A stretch of DNA of 64,000 bases from Planctomycetota bacterium (GTDB lineage: Bacteria; Planctomycetota; UBA1135; GCA-002686595): NCBI GenBank assembly GCA_012959785.1, contig DUCM01000009.1, forward strand, positions 62,001 to 126,000, read 5' to 3'. A program made the translations under genes and the position numbers. Each line of letters begins with the position of its first letter. The stretch's first letter is position 1. Positions 7,152 through 14,974 of this stretch are shown in pieces. The notes below the pieces were generated by a model. That model was not told the origin of the DNA. It searched no databases and saw only the letters and a program-made list of their open reading frames with translations.

Positions 7152-9482
7152 TCAGTGGCTGCCCACTGGGAGCGTTATGGGAATCAGGGCCAGGCCGCCC
7201 TCGCTGGATAGCAGAGTGCTGTGCAATTCGATGCCGTCGCCGGCTGACCAGCCGCCCACGGGAGGCGAGATCAATAGCTCGCCTGCCCGCATTTCGGCGG
7301 AGACGGGCCAGGTGTTGCCACTGGCGTCGAAAACGCGCAAGCCAGCGGCCAATTGGCTCGGGTCGGGAGTGCCTCCGGCGAAGCGCACGACCAGAACTGC
7401 GCCCATGTCGATCGGGCGTCCCCAGGCGGGCTCCATGCTGGTCACCCGGAAGAGCGGGATGGGCACGAGGCCCGAGGTGCCAGGCGCGCCGCCTTGGGGT
7501 GAACCGCAGGGGCCAGCGTCCAGCGCCGAACCGCTGCTGGGCGCCATGCCAGCGTCCTCCAGGGCAGAGCCCGGTCGCGGCTCGTAGTCCTCGGAGACCG
7601 AATCCGTCCCGGCAAAAATGGCCAGGCGCGTGGGCAGGGGCACCGCGCTGGGCATGGGCATTACGGTCACGCGCGCGCCCGCGGCCTCCGTGGCGAGGCG
7701 CACGACCTCGTCGGCGGCGACTTCGGTTGCCAGGCCGAGAGCGCTTTGCAGGGGACTGTCGAGGACCAACTCGTCCCCGGAGACGTTGAGCACCGTGCGG
7801 TATTCCAGGGCGGCGCAAGTGAAGGCCTCGGTGTCGCCAGCGAGGTCCAAGGAGCCGCGTAGGCGAGCTGTACCAAAGGGATTCGTTTGCAGATGGGCCG
7901 CGCAGGAAGCCGCCGTGGCGCGGGCCAGTTCATTTTTGAGTCCGGCGCCGCCGTTACCCGCCAGGAGGCAGTGGCTGAGTGCCACGCCGACTTGGCCTGC
8001 CAAGGTGTGCACGCCCTGGCCCAGGTTGCCCACCAGGGCAGAGGCCGATACCAGCACCAGCCCGGCGTGGGACTCGGAGGTGATCTCGATGCCGTCCTGG
8101 CCGTTGGCCGTGGAGGAGAGCCGTTGCAGCAAGACCTCCGCATGGCTGTCGATGTCGAAGGAGAAACCGCTCAGGCGATTGGCCCGGGCGCGCGATCCGC
8201 GCACCACGATTTCCGCCCGCCAGGAGGGACTCGTCTCGTAGTCGATATCGACGAGGCAGCCGTCTTCTGCATTTTGCTCAAACTCGCAGTCCTCGATCAG
8301 GATCTCGAAGACGCCTCCCGTGCCGCCGCCGGGTGAGGCTTCGAGGTCGACATCCAGGCCTTCGTGGCCGTTGCCCGCAAAATCCGAGTCCTTCACCGTG
8401 AGGTTCACGCGCGCGCCGGCAGGAGCGATCCAGGGGCCAAATTCCAGGCCTTCTTGGCCGTTGGAGAGGAAGCTGCAACCTTCGATACTGACCGAGTAGG
8501 GGCCTTCAAGGGAGAGCCCCTCGAGGTTGTTCTCCCTGGCGATGCAATCCACCAGGGTGACTGCCGTGACATTTGAGATGGCGCTGGCTCTTAGGCGCAG
8601 GCCGCGAGAGCAGCCTTCGATCGTCAGCCCAGAGAGTTGTGCCGGGGTGCGGTCGAGATCGATGCCATTGATCGCGCCGCCTCCGCCCAGAATCGTCAGG
8701 CCGTCGACGCGCTGCAAGGCGAGACCCGCTTCGATTTTGAGCACACTCTTGCCGGGCATCCCGGGGAGCAGAGTCGGGTGGATCTTGGTACTCCGGCGTC
8801 GGAGGTCGAAGTCCGCCGGGAAGCCGCCGTAGATGTGTACGCCGGGGCGCAGTTGGATCTCAGCCGCGGCAAAACTGCCCCCCGCCAGCCAAACATTGCC
8901 GCCGCCGTCGAGGGAAGCCGAGAACACCGCCAGGAAGACAGCCGGCCAGGCGGTTTCAGGGCTGAGCCCATCCGCGCCGAAGTAATCCGCATTGGGGTCC
9001 GCGTAGAAGGGCTGGCCCGTGCGAGCCGAGAGCACAGGACCCGCGGGCGTGAGGGGGTCGCCGGAATCGGGGGCCAGGGCTAGGCCCACGAAATACTCGG
9101 TTTCCGTGTTGAGGCCGGAAAAGATGTGCAGGCCGCGCTCAAGGTCCACGTCCTCGGGTTGGCCGTCGAAGAGGGTGCTGACATCGCTACCGATAAAAAG
9201 GGCCACAGCGCCGTCAAAGTCCTCAAAGTCCTCAAAGCCGCGGCTCTTCCACTCCACTCGCAATTTGTCCGCGCCAGGCACCAGAGAGGTGAGCTGAATT
9301 GCTGTGTGGCCATGGGCCGCGCCGCTTTCGAAGGCACCGCCGGTGGATCCGCCGCCAGTTCCGGGCTCGCCGCCGGTCTGTCCCGGCGCGCTAATGCGCG
9401 AGCAACTCGCGCCCACGAGCCCGAGGACCAGCACGGCTCCGAAGAGCGGCTTCAGTTTTTGTCTATTGGCAGAGAACACCAC
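7152..9482 (-). CDS. Secreted right-handed beta-helix protein, probable lipoprotein
   Basis: 776 aa from GTG at 9482, 20 bp inside the preceding gene. Residues 1-27 are a signal peptide ending GLVGASC, a lipobox-like but atypical site, followed by a Gly/Thr-rich linker. Residues ~75-145 resemble a fibronectin-like domain. ADYFGADGLSPETAWPA (~160) and VHIYGGF open a DUF1565-like/parallel beta-helix stretch, with repeated short turns such as GCSFLSNGQEGLEF and DSDFAGNGHEGLDVD, running to about residue 560. The last ~100 residues look like a bacterial Ig-like domain. These proteins act outside the cell as carbohydrate lyases, adhesins or wall structures. No catalytic residues can be assigned. 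Position at the 5' end of the glycan cluster suggests a surface polysaccharide link. Confidence 0.82.
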   Translation of the reverse strand: MVFSANRQKLKPLFGAVLVLGLVGASCSRISAPGQTGGEPGTGGGSTGGAFESGAAHGHTAIQLTSLVPGADKLRVEWKSRGFEDFEDFDGAVALFIGSDVSTLFDGQPEDVDLERGLHIFSGLNTETEYFVGLALAPDSGDPLTPAGPVLSARTGQPFYADPNADYFGADGLSPETAWPAVFLAVFSASLDGGGNVWLAGGSFAAAEIQLRPGVHIYGGFPADFDLRRRSTKIHPTLLPGMPGKSVLKIEAGLALQRVDGLTILGGGGAINGIDLDRTPAQLSGLTIEGCSRGLRLRASAISNVTAVTLVDCIARENNLEGLSLEGPYSVSIEGCSFLSNGQEGLEFGPWIAPAGARVNLTVKDSDFAGNGHEGLDVDLEASPGGGTGGVFEILIEDCEFEQNAEDGCLVDIDYETSPSWRAEIVVRGSRARANRLSGFSFDIDSHAEVLLQRLSSTANGQDGIEITSESHAGLVLVSASALVGNLGQGVHTLAGQVGVALSHCLLAGNGGAGLKNELARATAASCAAHLQTNPFGTARLRGSLDLAGDTEAFTCAALEYRTVLNVSGDELVLDSPLQSALGLATEVAADEVVRLATEAAGARVTVMPMPSAVPLPTRLAIFAGTDSVSEDYEPRPGSALEDAGMAPSSGSALDAGPCGSPQGGAPGTSGLVPIPLFRVTSMEPAWGRPIDMGAVLVVRFAGGTPDPSQLAAGLRVFDASGNTWPVSAEMRAGELLISPPVGGWSAGDGIELHSTLLSSEGGLALIPITLPVGSH

Positions 9483-11028
9483 ACAAGAGCGGGGTCAAGG
9501 CGCGGCCACTGGGTGCGCCAGAGTCGAAGATGTGGAGGCGCGCCGAAAGGGTCGCGCCGGTGAGTGCAAAGTCCGGGGGCAGAGAGAAGGTCACCTGTCC
9601 CGTGCCCGCGCCTGGCTGGCCCGGAGTGCCGCCCAGGTGCACCAAGGCCGTCTGTACGCGGCTGGTGACGCGGCCGTAGCCGCCGCCGGGCACGAGGGTC
9701 GCCGCCATGCCGCTGCCGCAGCTGGAACCGTAGCCCACCGCCGCCATGGCGAAGGCACCGCCGAGGCAACGGTTGACCGAGAAGCCCCAGCCGTTGCTGC
9801 CCAGGCGCAGAGCGCCGCCAGTGGGCCCGATGTTGGGCATGAAGCCTCCGCTGCCGGCCACTCCGCTGCCGGAGGCCGCGCCACAGTCGCAGAAGGGCAG
9901 TTGTGCGTCGTGCACCGTGTTGCCGGAGATCAGCACACCGTTATCGAATCGCGAGCCAAGTTTCTCGGAGTCGGGCGGCGTGACCGCGATGTCGTGGGCT
10001 CCGCTGGGAGCGATCGTGAGGAAGTTGCCCAGAATGTCGGTGTTGTCGCCACAGAGGAGCACGGCGACCTGAGTGGAAGAGTTGCGCAGGTCGATGTCAG
10101 CGCCGGCCACGGGCAGACCGAGGTGGTTCGTGACGGTGCCCGAGAGCTGCACCCCGGCGGCCATAAAGATCAGACCCAGGTTTGTATTCCCGCTGACTTG
10201 CACTGAGGCTTGGAGGTGAGGAACGAGGCTGTCGACGAATTGCGCGCAGAACTCCATGTCGTAGAGGCCGGCGGGCACCACGAAGTCGATGAAGCCGCTG
10301 GTGTCGGAGTTGTCACCGGGGGTGTAGAGTTCTTCGCCGGTGATGCAGTGGACGACATCCACATCGAGATTAGCGACTCCCGCGAAGAGGGGATCGAGGA
10401 GCGCCGCGCTGATCGCATAACCCGGCTCGAGGACAATGTCCCCGAGGTCGATGTCGATGACGCTGTTGAGATCGATGCGCTCGGGCGCAAGTAATGGGAC
10501 CAGAACCGGCGTGGTGTTCATGCGGAATTCGATTTCGCCGGGGGGCACGGCGATCTGGAACTCGCCCAGGAGATTTGTCGAGTCGCTGATCAAAGTGATG
10601 TTCTCACCGGTGGCCAATTCGATCACATCGAGGTTGACTCCCGCCACGGGAAGGTTGCCTGCCCGCAAGATGCGCCCCTTGAGGGAGATCGCCGGGGGCA
10701 AGACCACGGTGCCGAGGCTGGTGCTGCCCGCCACAACCACACCCTCAAGGCGCAGCCCGAGGGCCACGGCAGCCGGCGGGGCCGGAGGCTCGAAGGTGAT
10801 GCGGTACTGGCCCGGGTCGATGGTGACATTGAAGACACCGAGGATGTTTGTGCCAGCGTTGGCGGCGTTGCCGTTGGTAGCTCCAGTGCCCAGGTTCTTG
10901 AAAACAATGTTGACGCCCGCCACCGGGATGCCGTTGCCGTCCAGCACAAGGCCTGAGAGGAGGTCGGCCGCGGCCAGAGGAGACATTAGGGCCCCGATCA
11001 GGGGCAGTAGGAGGGCTTTCTTGAGCAT
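9463..11028 (-). CDS. Secreted protein with carboxypeptidase-regulatory-like repeats
   Basis: 521 aa. MLKKALLLPLIGALMSPLAAA is a clean Sec signal peptide. The mature part has about four beta-sandwich repeats of the carboxypeptidase regulatory-like (transthyretin/CNA-B-like) kind: SGLVLDGNGIPVAGVNI (~25), LKGRILRAGNLPVAGVNL (~115), a more divergent third copy (~200) and LSGTVTNHLGLPVAGADIDL (~295). Each is followed by a GEFQIAVPPG-type strand. The C-terminal ~140 residues are Gly-rich and unassigned. No enzyme motif is visible, so a structural or binding role outside the cytoplasm is inferred. It appears to be the first gene of the minus-strand cluster; its stop lies within the beta-helix gene, and no strong Shine-Dalgarno precedes its ATG. 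Confidence 0.82.
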   Translation of the reverse strand: MLKKALLLPLIGALMSPLAAADLLSGLVLDGNGIPVAGVNIVFKNLGTGATNGNAANAGTNILGVFNVTIDPGQYRITFEPPAPPAAVALGLRLEGVVVAGSTSLGTVVLPPAISLKGRILRAGNLPVAGVNLDVIELATGENITLISDSTNLLGEFQIAVPPGEIEFRMNTTPVLVPLLAPERIDLNSVIDIDLGDIVLEPGYAISAALLDPLFAGVANLDVDVVHCITGEELYTPGDNSDTSGFIDFVVPAGLYDMEFCAQFVDSLVPHLQASVQVSGNTNLGLIFMAAGVQLSGTVTNHLGLPVAGADIDLRNSSTQVAVLLCGDNTDILGNFLTIAPSGAHDIAVTPPDSEKLGSRFDNGVLISGNTVHDAQLPFCDCGAASGSGVAGSGGFMPNIGPTGGALRLGSNGWGFSVNRCLGGAFAMAAVGYGSSCGSGMAATLVPGGGYGRVTSRVQTALVHLGGTPGQPGAGTGQVTFSLPPDFALTGATLSARLHIFDSGAPSGRALTPLLCGVLCQ

Positions 11029-11444
11029 GGTTTGATGGGGGCTGCTGCTATTGTTTTGGGGCTGACCGTAGGAAGCGGCAAGTAGGGTTCCAGGAGCTGC
11101 ACTCGGGGCACTGAGATAAGGAAGTAGGTCTGTAGGGTGATCCAGGCAGGACCTGGTGCCTGTTGCGGTGCTGGGGGAGCCCGTGCCGCAGGAGTCTCAG
11201 GCAGACTCATCTAAGGCTAACCATCGCTAGCCAGCCATCGCTAGCAGCCTTGGCAAGCCTAGTGCCAAGGGGGGCTGCGGATGCCTCCAGCCGGGTAAAA
11301 TTCCCCCAAAATGGCTCTGGTGACCTGAAAATGGGCTTTCTGAGGTGTCCTTCCTGCGCCCAACCCAGGCTTTAAGTCCGAAAACTGGACACAATCCGTT
11401 TTATGGACGGCTACTCCAGGCACCTGCTTTCCCTGGGGGAGGGC
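11029..11444. other. Intergenic region with short repeats
   Basis: 416 bp between two minus-strand genes without a credible gene. It holds an 11-bp direct repeat (ccatcgctagc at 11221-11231 and 11235-11245) next to a hairpin at 11248-11270. The start of the secreted repeat-protein cluster lies at its left end, so promoter elements for the minus strand are expected here, but I see no convincing -35/-10 pair. Confidence 0.5.
11244..11278. repeat. Hairpin-forming inverted repeat
   Basis: CCTTGGCA (11248-11255) and TGCCAAGG (11263-11270) form a perfect 8-bp stem around a 7-nt loop. A short outer GCAG/CTGC pairing is possible. No T tract follows on either strand, so a classical intrinsic terminator is not supported. 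Confidence 0.55.
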
Positions 11445-11996
11445 CTACTGAGCGGCTTCCACGACCCGCTTGAGCTGGGTGAGGTTCCTCTTGAGGCCCT
11501 CTGCGAGGCTCTTCTCGAGGAAGTAGTTGCCCAGGCGAGCGAGGGCGTGGGTCCCGAGGCTGCCGTGGTTTTGCCAGCGCACTCGGGTGCGCCTGCCCTG
11601 GTTCGAGTAGAGGATCACGCCCCGGCTGGCCACCCTGCCCGCGAGCAGTTCATCGAACCAGACGCCCCGCAGGGGGTCCGAGTGGGTGATGGTGATCCGG
11701 ACCTCGCTGCCCCCGGCGCGTGTGTGCATGACTGCATCGACCCCATTGTCGGGGCCCTCGAAGGTGGTGCTGGAATCGGGGAACTCCTCCTGGGAAGCGC
11801 TCCATTCGGGCCAGCGGTGCAAGTCTTCAATGTAGCCGTGGATCTCTGCCTGGGGCGCGTCAATGATCTGCGAGACATCCACATCCCAGGCCTCGGGTAG
11901 GCGGTCTCCAGCCAGCCACAGGCCGCCTCCCGCCAGCAATACCAGGGCGCAAAAAAGCAGCAGGCAGCATCGAAGGGGGCTCCAGGCGAGCTTCAT
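11445..11996 (-). CDS. Membrane-anchored SRPBCC-family protein
   Basis: 183 aa. One N-terminal hydrophobic helix (LRCCLLLFCALVLLAGGGLWLAG, ~8-30) is followed by a domain starting VDVSQIIDAPQAEIHGYIEDLHRWPEW (~39). That is the standard entry of START/polyketide-cyclase-like SRPBCC folds, in which a hydrophobic cavity binds a small ligand. The end, ALARLGNYFLEKSLAEGLKRNLTQLKRVVE, matches the long C-terminal helix of the fold. The ligand is not predictable. The gene stands alone: 416 bp separate it from the next minus-strand gene and the metallo-hydrolase on its other side is divergent. Confidence 0.82.
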   Translation of the reverse strand: MKLAWSPLRCCLLLFCALVLLAGGGLWLAGDRLPEAWDVDVSQIIDAPQAEIHGYIEDLHRWPEWSASQEEFPDSSTTFEGPDNGVDAVMHTRAGGSEVRITITHSDPLRGVWFDELLAGRVASRGVILYSNQGRRTRVRWQNHGSLGTHALARLGNYFLEKSLAEGLKRNLTQLKRVVEAAQ

Positions 11997-12124
11997 GGCG
12001 GCCGAAGATACTCATCTTGGCGCGTTTCGGTGACCTCTAGGTACAGAAACTCTTCTAGCCTGTAGGCCTCTCTTCCGTACTATTCTGACCTGTCACCCCT
12101 TATTTGCCGCAAGAACCCGCGATC

Positions 12125-13108
12125 ATGAACAAAACCCTGCAACTGGCCCTCGTGGCTTCTCCCTTGATCCTCGTCCTGGTGCTTTCTGGAGTTGAAATTG
12201 CCCAGAGCGCGACCGCCGTGGAGTCCAGCTTTCAAGCGGGCGGCCTCAAGCAGGAGCCCAAGACGCCTGGGGAGAAAGAGGTCATTCGGATCGTCCAGAC
12301 CGAGACCCGCGAGATCGCCAAGGATCTCTACGCCGTTCGTTGGCCCGGGGACAAGATGGTCACCTTCTTGGTGGGAGAGGAGGGTGTGCTGCTCATCGAC
12401 ACCCACATGGAGAACGAGATCGAGAACATCGAGAAGGCTCTCCGCCAGGTCACGAGCAAGCCGGTCACTCACCTCATCAACACCCATTGGCACATCGACC
12501 ACACCGCGGGCAACAAGCACTGGGGACCGAAGGCCACGATCTACGCCCATGAGAACGCCAAGCTGCGCATGGAGGCCTCCAAGCTTATCGACGGCCGCAA
12601 GGCAAAACCGCCCATGACCGGCGATGCCTTGCCCGATGTGACCTTCGGGGACGAGCTCGAGCTCGAGTTCTCGGGTCACAAGATCAAGTTGGTGCACTTC
12701 TATGGCGGCCACACCGACGGTGACATCGTGGTTTGGTTCCCTGACCTCAAGGTCTGCGCCACGGGCGACATTTTCTACTCCCACGGCTATCCCTTCGTGG
12801 ACACCGGGGCTGGCGGCGACCCTTTTCAGCTCATGGATGTGATCGAGAGCCTGCGAGCCCTCCTGCCAGAGGATACGACCCTGATCCCCGGCCACGGTGC
12901 TCCCATCGAGCGCAAGGCCCTCGATGATTTCGGTGCCATGGTCGAAGGCTGCATCTACCAAGTGCAGGCCGGCATCGACCGCGGCTTGAATGTGTCCGGC
13001 ATCGTCGCCGAGGGCCTACTCGACGAGTACAAGGATCGTTGGGACGCAAAAGGCAGCCGCACCCGGGCCTGGACCTTCATGCTCTACACAGCGCTCAAGC
13101 CCGAGTGA
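12125..13108 (+). CDS. Exported metallo-beta-lactamase-fold hydrolase
   Basis: 327 aa. MNKTLQLALVASPLILVLVLSG is a signal peptide or membrane anchor. A TTG at 12104 is in frame, but the ATG leaves a better signal sequence. Metal ligands are clear: THWHIDHTAGN (HxHxDH, near residue 122), GGHTDGD (~198) with KVCATGDIFYSHG (bridging Asp), and LIPGHG (~257). Overall it resembles SoxH/quinoprotein-relay-associated MBL enzymes rather than true class B beta-lactamases. The likely site is the periplasm and the substrate is unknown. The gene is monocistronic, converging on ettA across a perfect hairpin. Confidence 0.88.
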   Translation: MNKTLQLALVASPLILVLVLSGVEIAQSATAVESSFQAGGLKQEPKTPGEKEVIRIVQTETREIAKDLYAVRWPGDKMVTFLVGEEGVLLIDTHMENEIENIEKALRQVTSKPVTHLINTHWHIDHTAGNKHWGPKATIYAHENAKLRMEASKLIDGRKAKPPMTGDALPDVTFGDELELEFSGHKIKLVHFYGGHTDGDIVVWFPDLKVCATGDIFYSHGYPFVDTGAGGDPFQLMDVIESLRALLPEDTTLIPGHGAPIERKALDDFGAMVEGCIYQVQAGIDRGLNVSGIVAEGLLDEYKDRWDAKGSRTRAWTFMLYTALKPE

Positions 13109-13112
13109 TTGC

Positions 13113-13170
13113 CCGAAACGTACCAGGTACTGCGCCGCTGTTTTGCGGCGCAGTACCTGGTACGTTTCGG
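13113..13170. repeat. Perfect 26-bp inverted repeat between convergent genes
   Basis: 13113-13138 and 13145-13170 are exact reverse complements, separated by a 6-nt loop (tgtttt). Each arm contains GTACCAGGTAC, itself an odd-length palindrome. The structure starts 4 bp after the hydrolase stop and ends 12 bp before the ettA stop, so it fits a shared bidirectional terminator. However, it lacks a T tract outside the stem and is unusually long and perfect, so a REP- or MITE-like element is an alternative. Confidence 0.8.
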
Positions 13171-13182
13171 CCAATTCTGGCT

Positions 13183-14859
13183 CTACTGGCGCACGAGTTT
13201 GGCGTACTTGGCGGCCTTGGAGTCGGAGGCCAGGCCGAGCTGGGAGCGGTTCTTCTCGATCCACTCGTGGTAGCTCTCGTAGTCGCCGTCCTTGTGGTAC
13301 AGCACTACGCCCCGACCGCTCTCGTCTTGGCCTTCGAAGGCCAAGATATCGGTGGTAACGCGGTTGAGGAAGTAGCGGTCGTGGCTGACGATAATCATCG
13401 AGCCGCGGTACTCCGAGATCGCGTCCTCGAGCACTCTTAGAGTTTCGAGGTCGAGGTCGTTGGTGGGTTCGTCGAGGATCACCAGGTTGGCGGGGTCCTT
13501 GAGCATCTTGGCCAGCACCACGCGATTGCGCATCCCGCCCGAGCAGTGCTTGAGCAGCTTCTGCTGGTCTTCGCCGCGGAAATTGAAGCGCGCCACGAAA
13601 GCCCGGCCATCGATGGTCTTGCCGTCAAAGGCCAGTTGGGCATTGCCATCGGTGATGTTGTCGTAGACGGTTTTTTCGTCGTCGATCACCGCTCGCGATT
13701 GGTCCACGAAGCTCATCTCCACCGTGGCGCCAACCTTGATCTCGCCAGCGTCCACGGACTCGCTACCCAAAATCATCTTCATCAGGGTCGACTTGCCCAT
13801 GCCGTTGGCGCCGATCACGCCCACGATGGCCCCAGGCCGGACCTCGAAGTCCAAGTTCTCGAAGAGCACGCGATCGCCAAAGGCCTTCTTCACGCCGCGG
13901 CACTCCACAACCTTGTCGCCCAGACGCGGGCCGGGGGGGATGCGAAACTCGGTGGACTCGAGCTGCGCGGCGGAGCGTTCGTGCTGCAATTCCTTGAAGC
14001 GCGTCAGGCGCGCCTTGGCACGACCGCGGCGGGCCGAAGGTGTCTGGCGCACCCAATCGAGTTCCTTTTGATAGGCCTTCTCGATGCGCGACTCCCCCTG
14101 GCGAGAGGTGTCGAGTTTTTTCTGTTTGGCATCGAGGAAGGCCGAGTAGTTGCCCTCGTAGGGAATGCCCCGACCGCGCTCGATTTCGAGCATCCAGCCC
14201 ACCACATTGTCGAGGAAGTAACGGTCGTGGGTGATCAGCATGACCATCCCGGGGTACTCCATCAAGTGGTGCTCAAGCCACTCCACGGTGGTGGCGTCGA
14301 GGTGGTTGGTGGGCTCGTCGAGGAGCAAAATGTCGGGCTGTTCCAGGAGCAGCTTGCAGAGAGCCACGCGGCGCCGCTCGCCTCCCGAGAGGACTCTGAC
14401 ATCAGCTTCAGGCGGCGGCAGACAAAGGGCACCAGCGGCTTGCTCAAGGCGATTCTCCAGGTTCCACACATCGTGGTGGTCCATGAAGTCCTGCAACTCC
14501 CCGAACTCCTCCTCGCGGCCTTCCATGTCGAGGCAGACTTCGTTGTAGCGGGTCTCCACATCGCGCAGGTGCTGGACGGCCTCCTGCAGGTTACCCCACA
14601 CATCGAGCTCGTCGTTGAGCGGCGGCTCCTGGCTGAGGTAGCCGATGCTGACATCTTTGTCGGCGGGCTTGGCCACGCCCTCGAACTGCTTGTCCTCGCC
14701 AGCGATGATCCTGAGCAGGGTGGACTTGCCCGCGCCGTTGCGGCCAATGACGCCGATCTTGGCGTTCTCGAAGAAGGACAGGGTGATGCCCCCGAGGATC
14801 TCGTCTTGGCCGTAATGCTTGGCGAGTTCCTGGATTTGGTAGATGATTCGTTGAGCCAT
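13183..14859 (-). CDS. ettA: Energy-dependent translational throttle protein EttA (ABC-F)
   Basis: 558 aa, near the 555 of E. coli EttA. The start MAQRIIYQIQ at 14859 matches EttA N-termini; the longer open frame lies over the divergent gene's leader and is shadow. Two soluble ABC domains carry Walker A GRNGAGKST (~38) and GANGMGKST (~349), with first signature LSGGERRRV (~153). A P-site-tRNA-interaction motif linker lies between the domains (MLEIERGRGIPYEGNYSAFL onward, ending IPPGPRLGDKV). EttA binds the ribosomal E site and gates the first elongation step by ATP/ADP ratio. The second signature reads SGGMRNR instead of the usual SGGERGR. There is no membrane domain. The gene is divergent from the FG-GAP lipoprotein and convergent with the hydrolase. 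Confidence 0.93.
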   Translation of the reverse strand: MAQRIIYQIQELAKHYGQDEILGGITLSFFENAKIGVIGRNGAGKSTLLRIIAGEDKQFEGVAKPADKDVSIGYLSQEPPLNDELDVWGNLQEAVQHLRDVETRYNEVCLDMEGREEEFGELQDFMDHHDVWNLENRLEQAAGALCLPPPEADVRVLSGGERRRVALCKLLLEQPDILLLDEPTNHLDATTVEWLEHHLMEYPGMVMLITHDRYFLDNVVGWMLEIERGRGIPYEGNYSAFLDAKQKKLDTSRQGESRIEKAYQKELDWVRQTPSARRGRAKARLTRFKELQHERSAAQLESTEFRIPPGPRLGDKVVECRGVKKAFGDRVLFENLDFEVRPGAIVGVIGANGMGKSTLMKMILGSESVDAGEIKVGATVEMSFVDQSRAVIDDEKTVYDNITDGNAQLAFDGKTIDGRAFVARFNFRGEDQQKLLKHCSGGMRNRVVLAKMLKDPANLVILDEPTNDLDLETLRVLEDAISEYRGSMIIVSHDRYFLNRVTTDILAFEGQDESGRGVVLYHKDGDYESYHEWIEKNRSQLGLASDSKAAKYAKLVRQ

Positions 14860-14974
14860 GGGGCGAACAGGATAGGGCCCCTGGCGCGGATGAGAAGGGC
14901 TGGCATCGGAAATCGGCGTGGTGCTTGTGTCGCGGGGCTTGTGTCGGCTGCTGGCGCGTGCCATTTTTTGGGCC

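Noticed and set aside
11244..11278. Hairpin as an intrinsic terminator
   Set aside because: There is no T tract on either strand and it lies ~175 bp from the nearest gene end.
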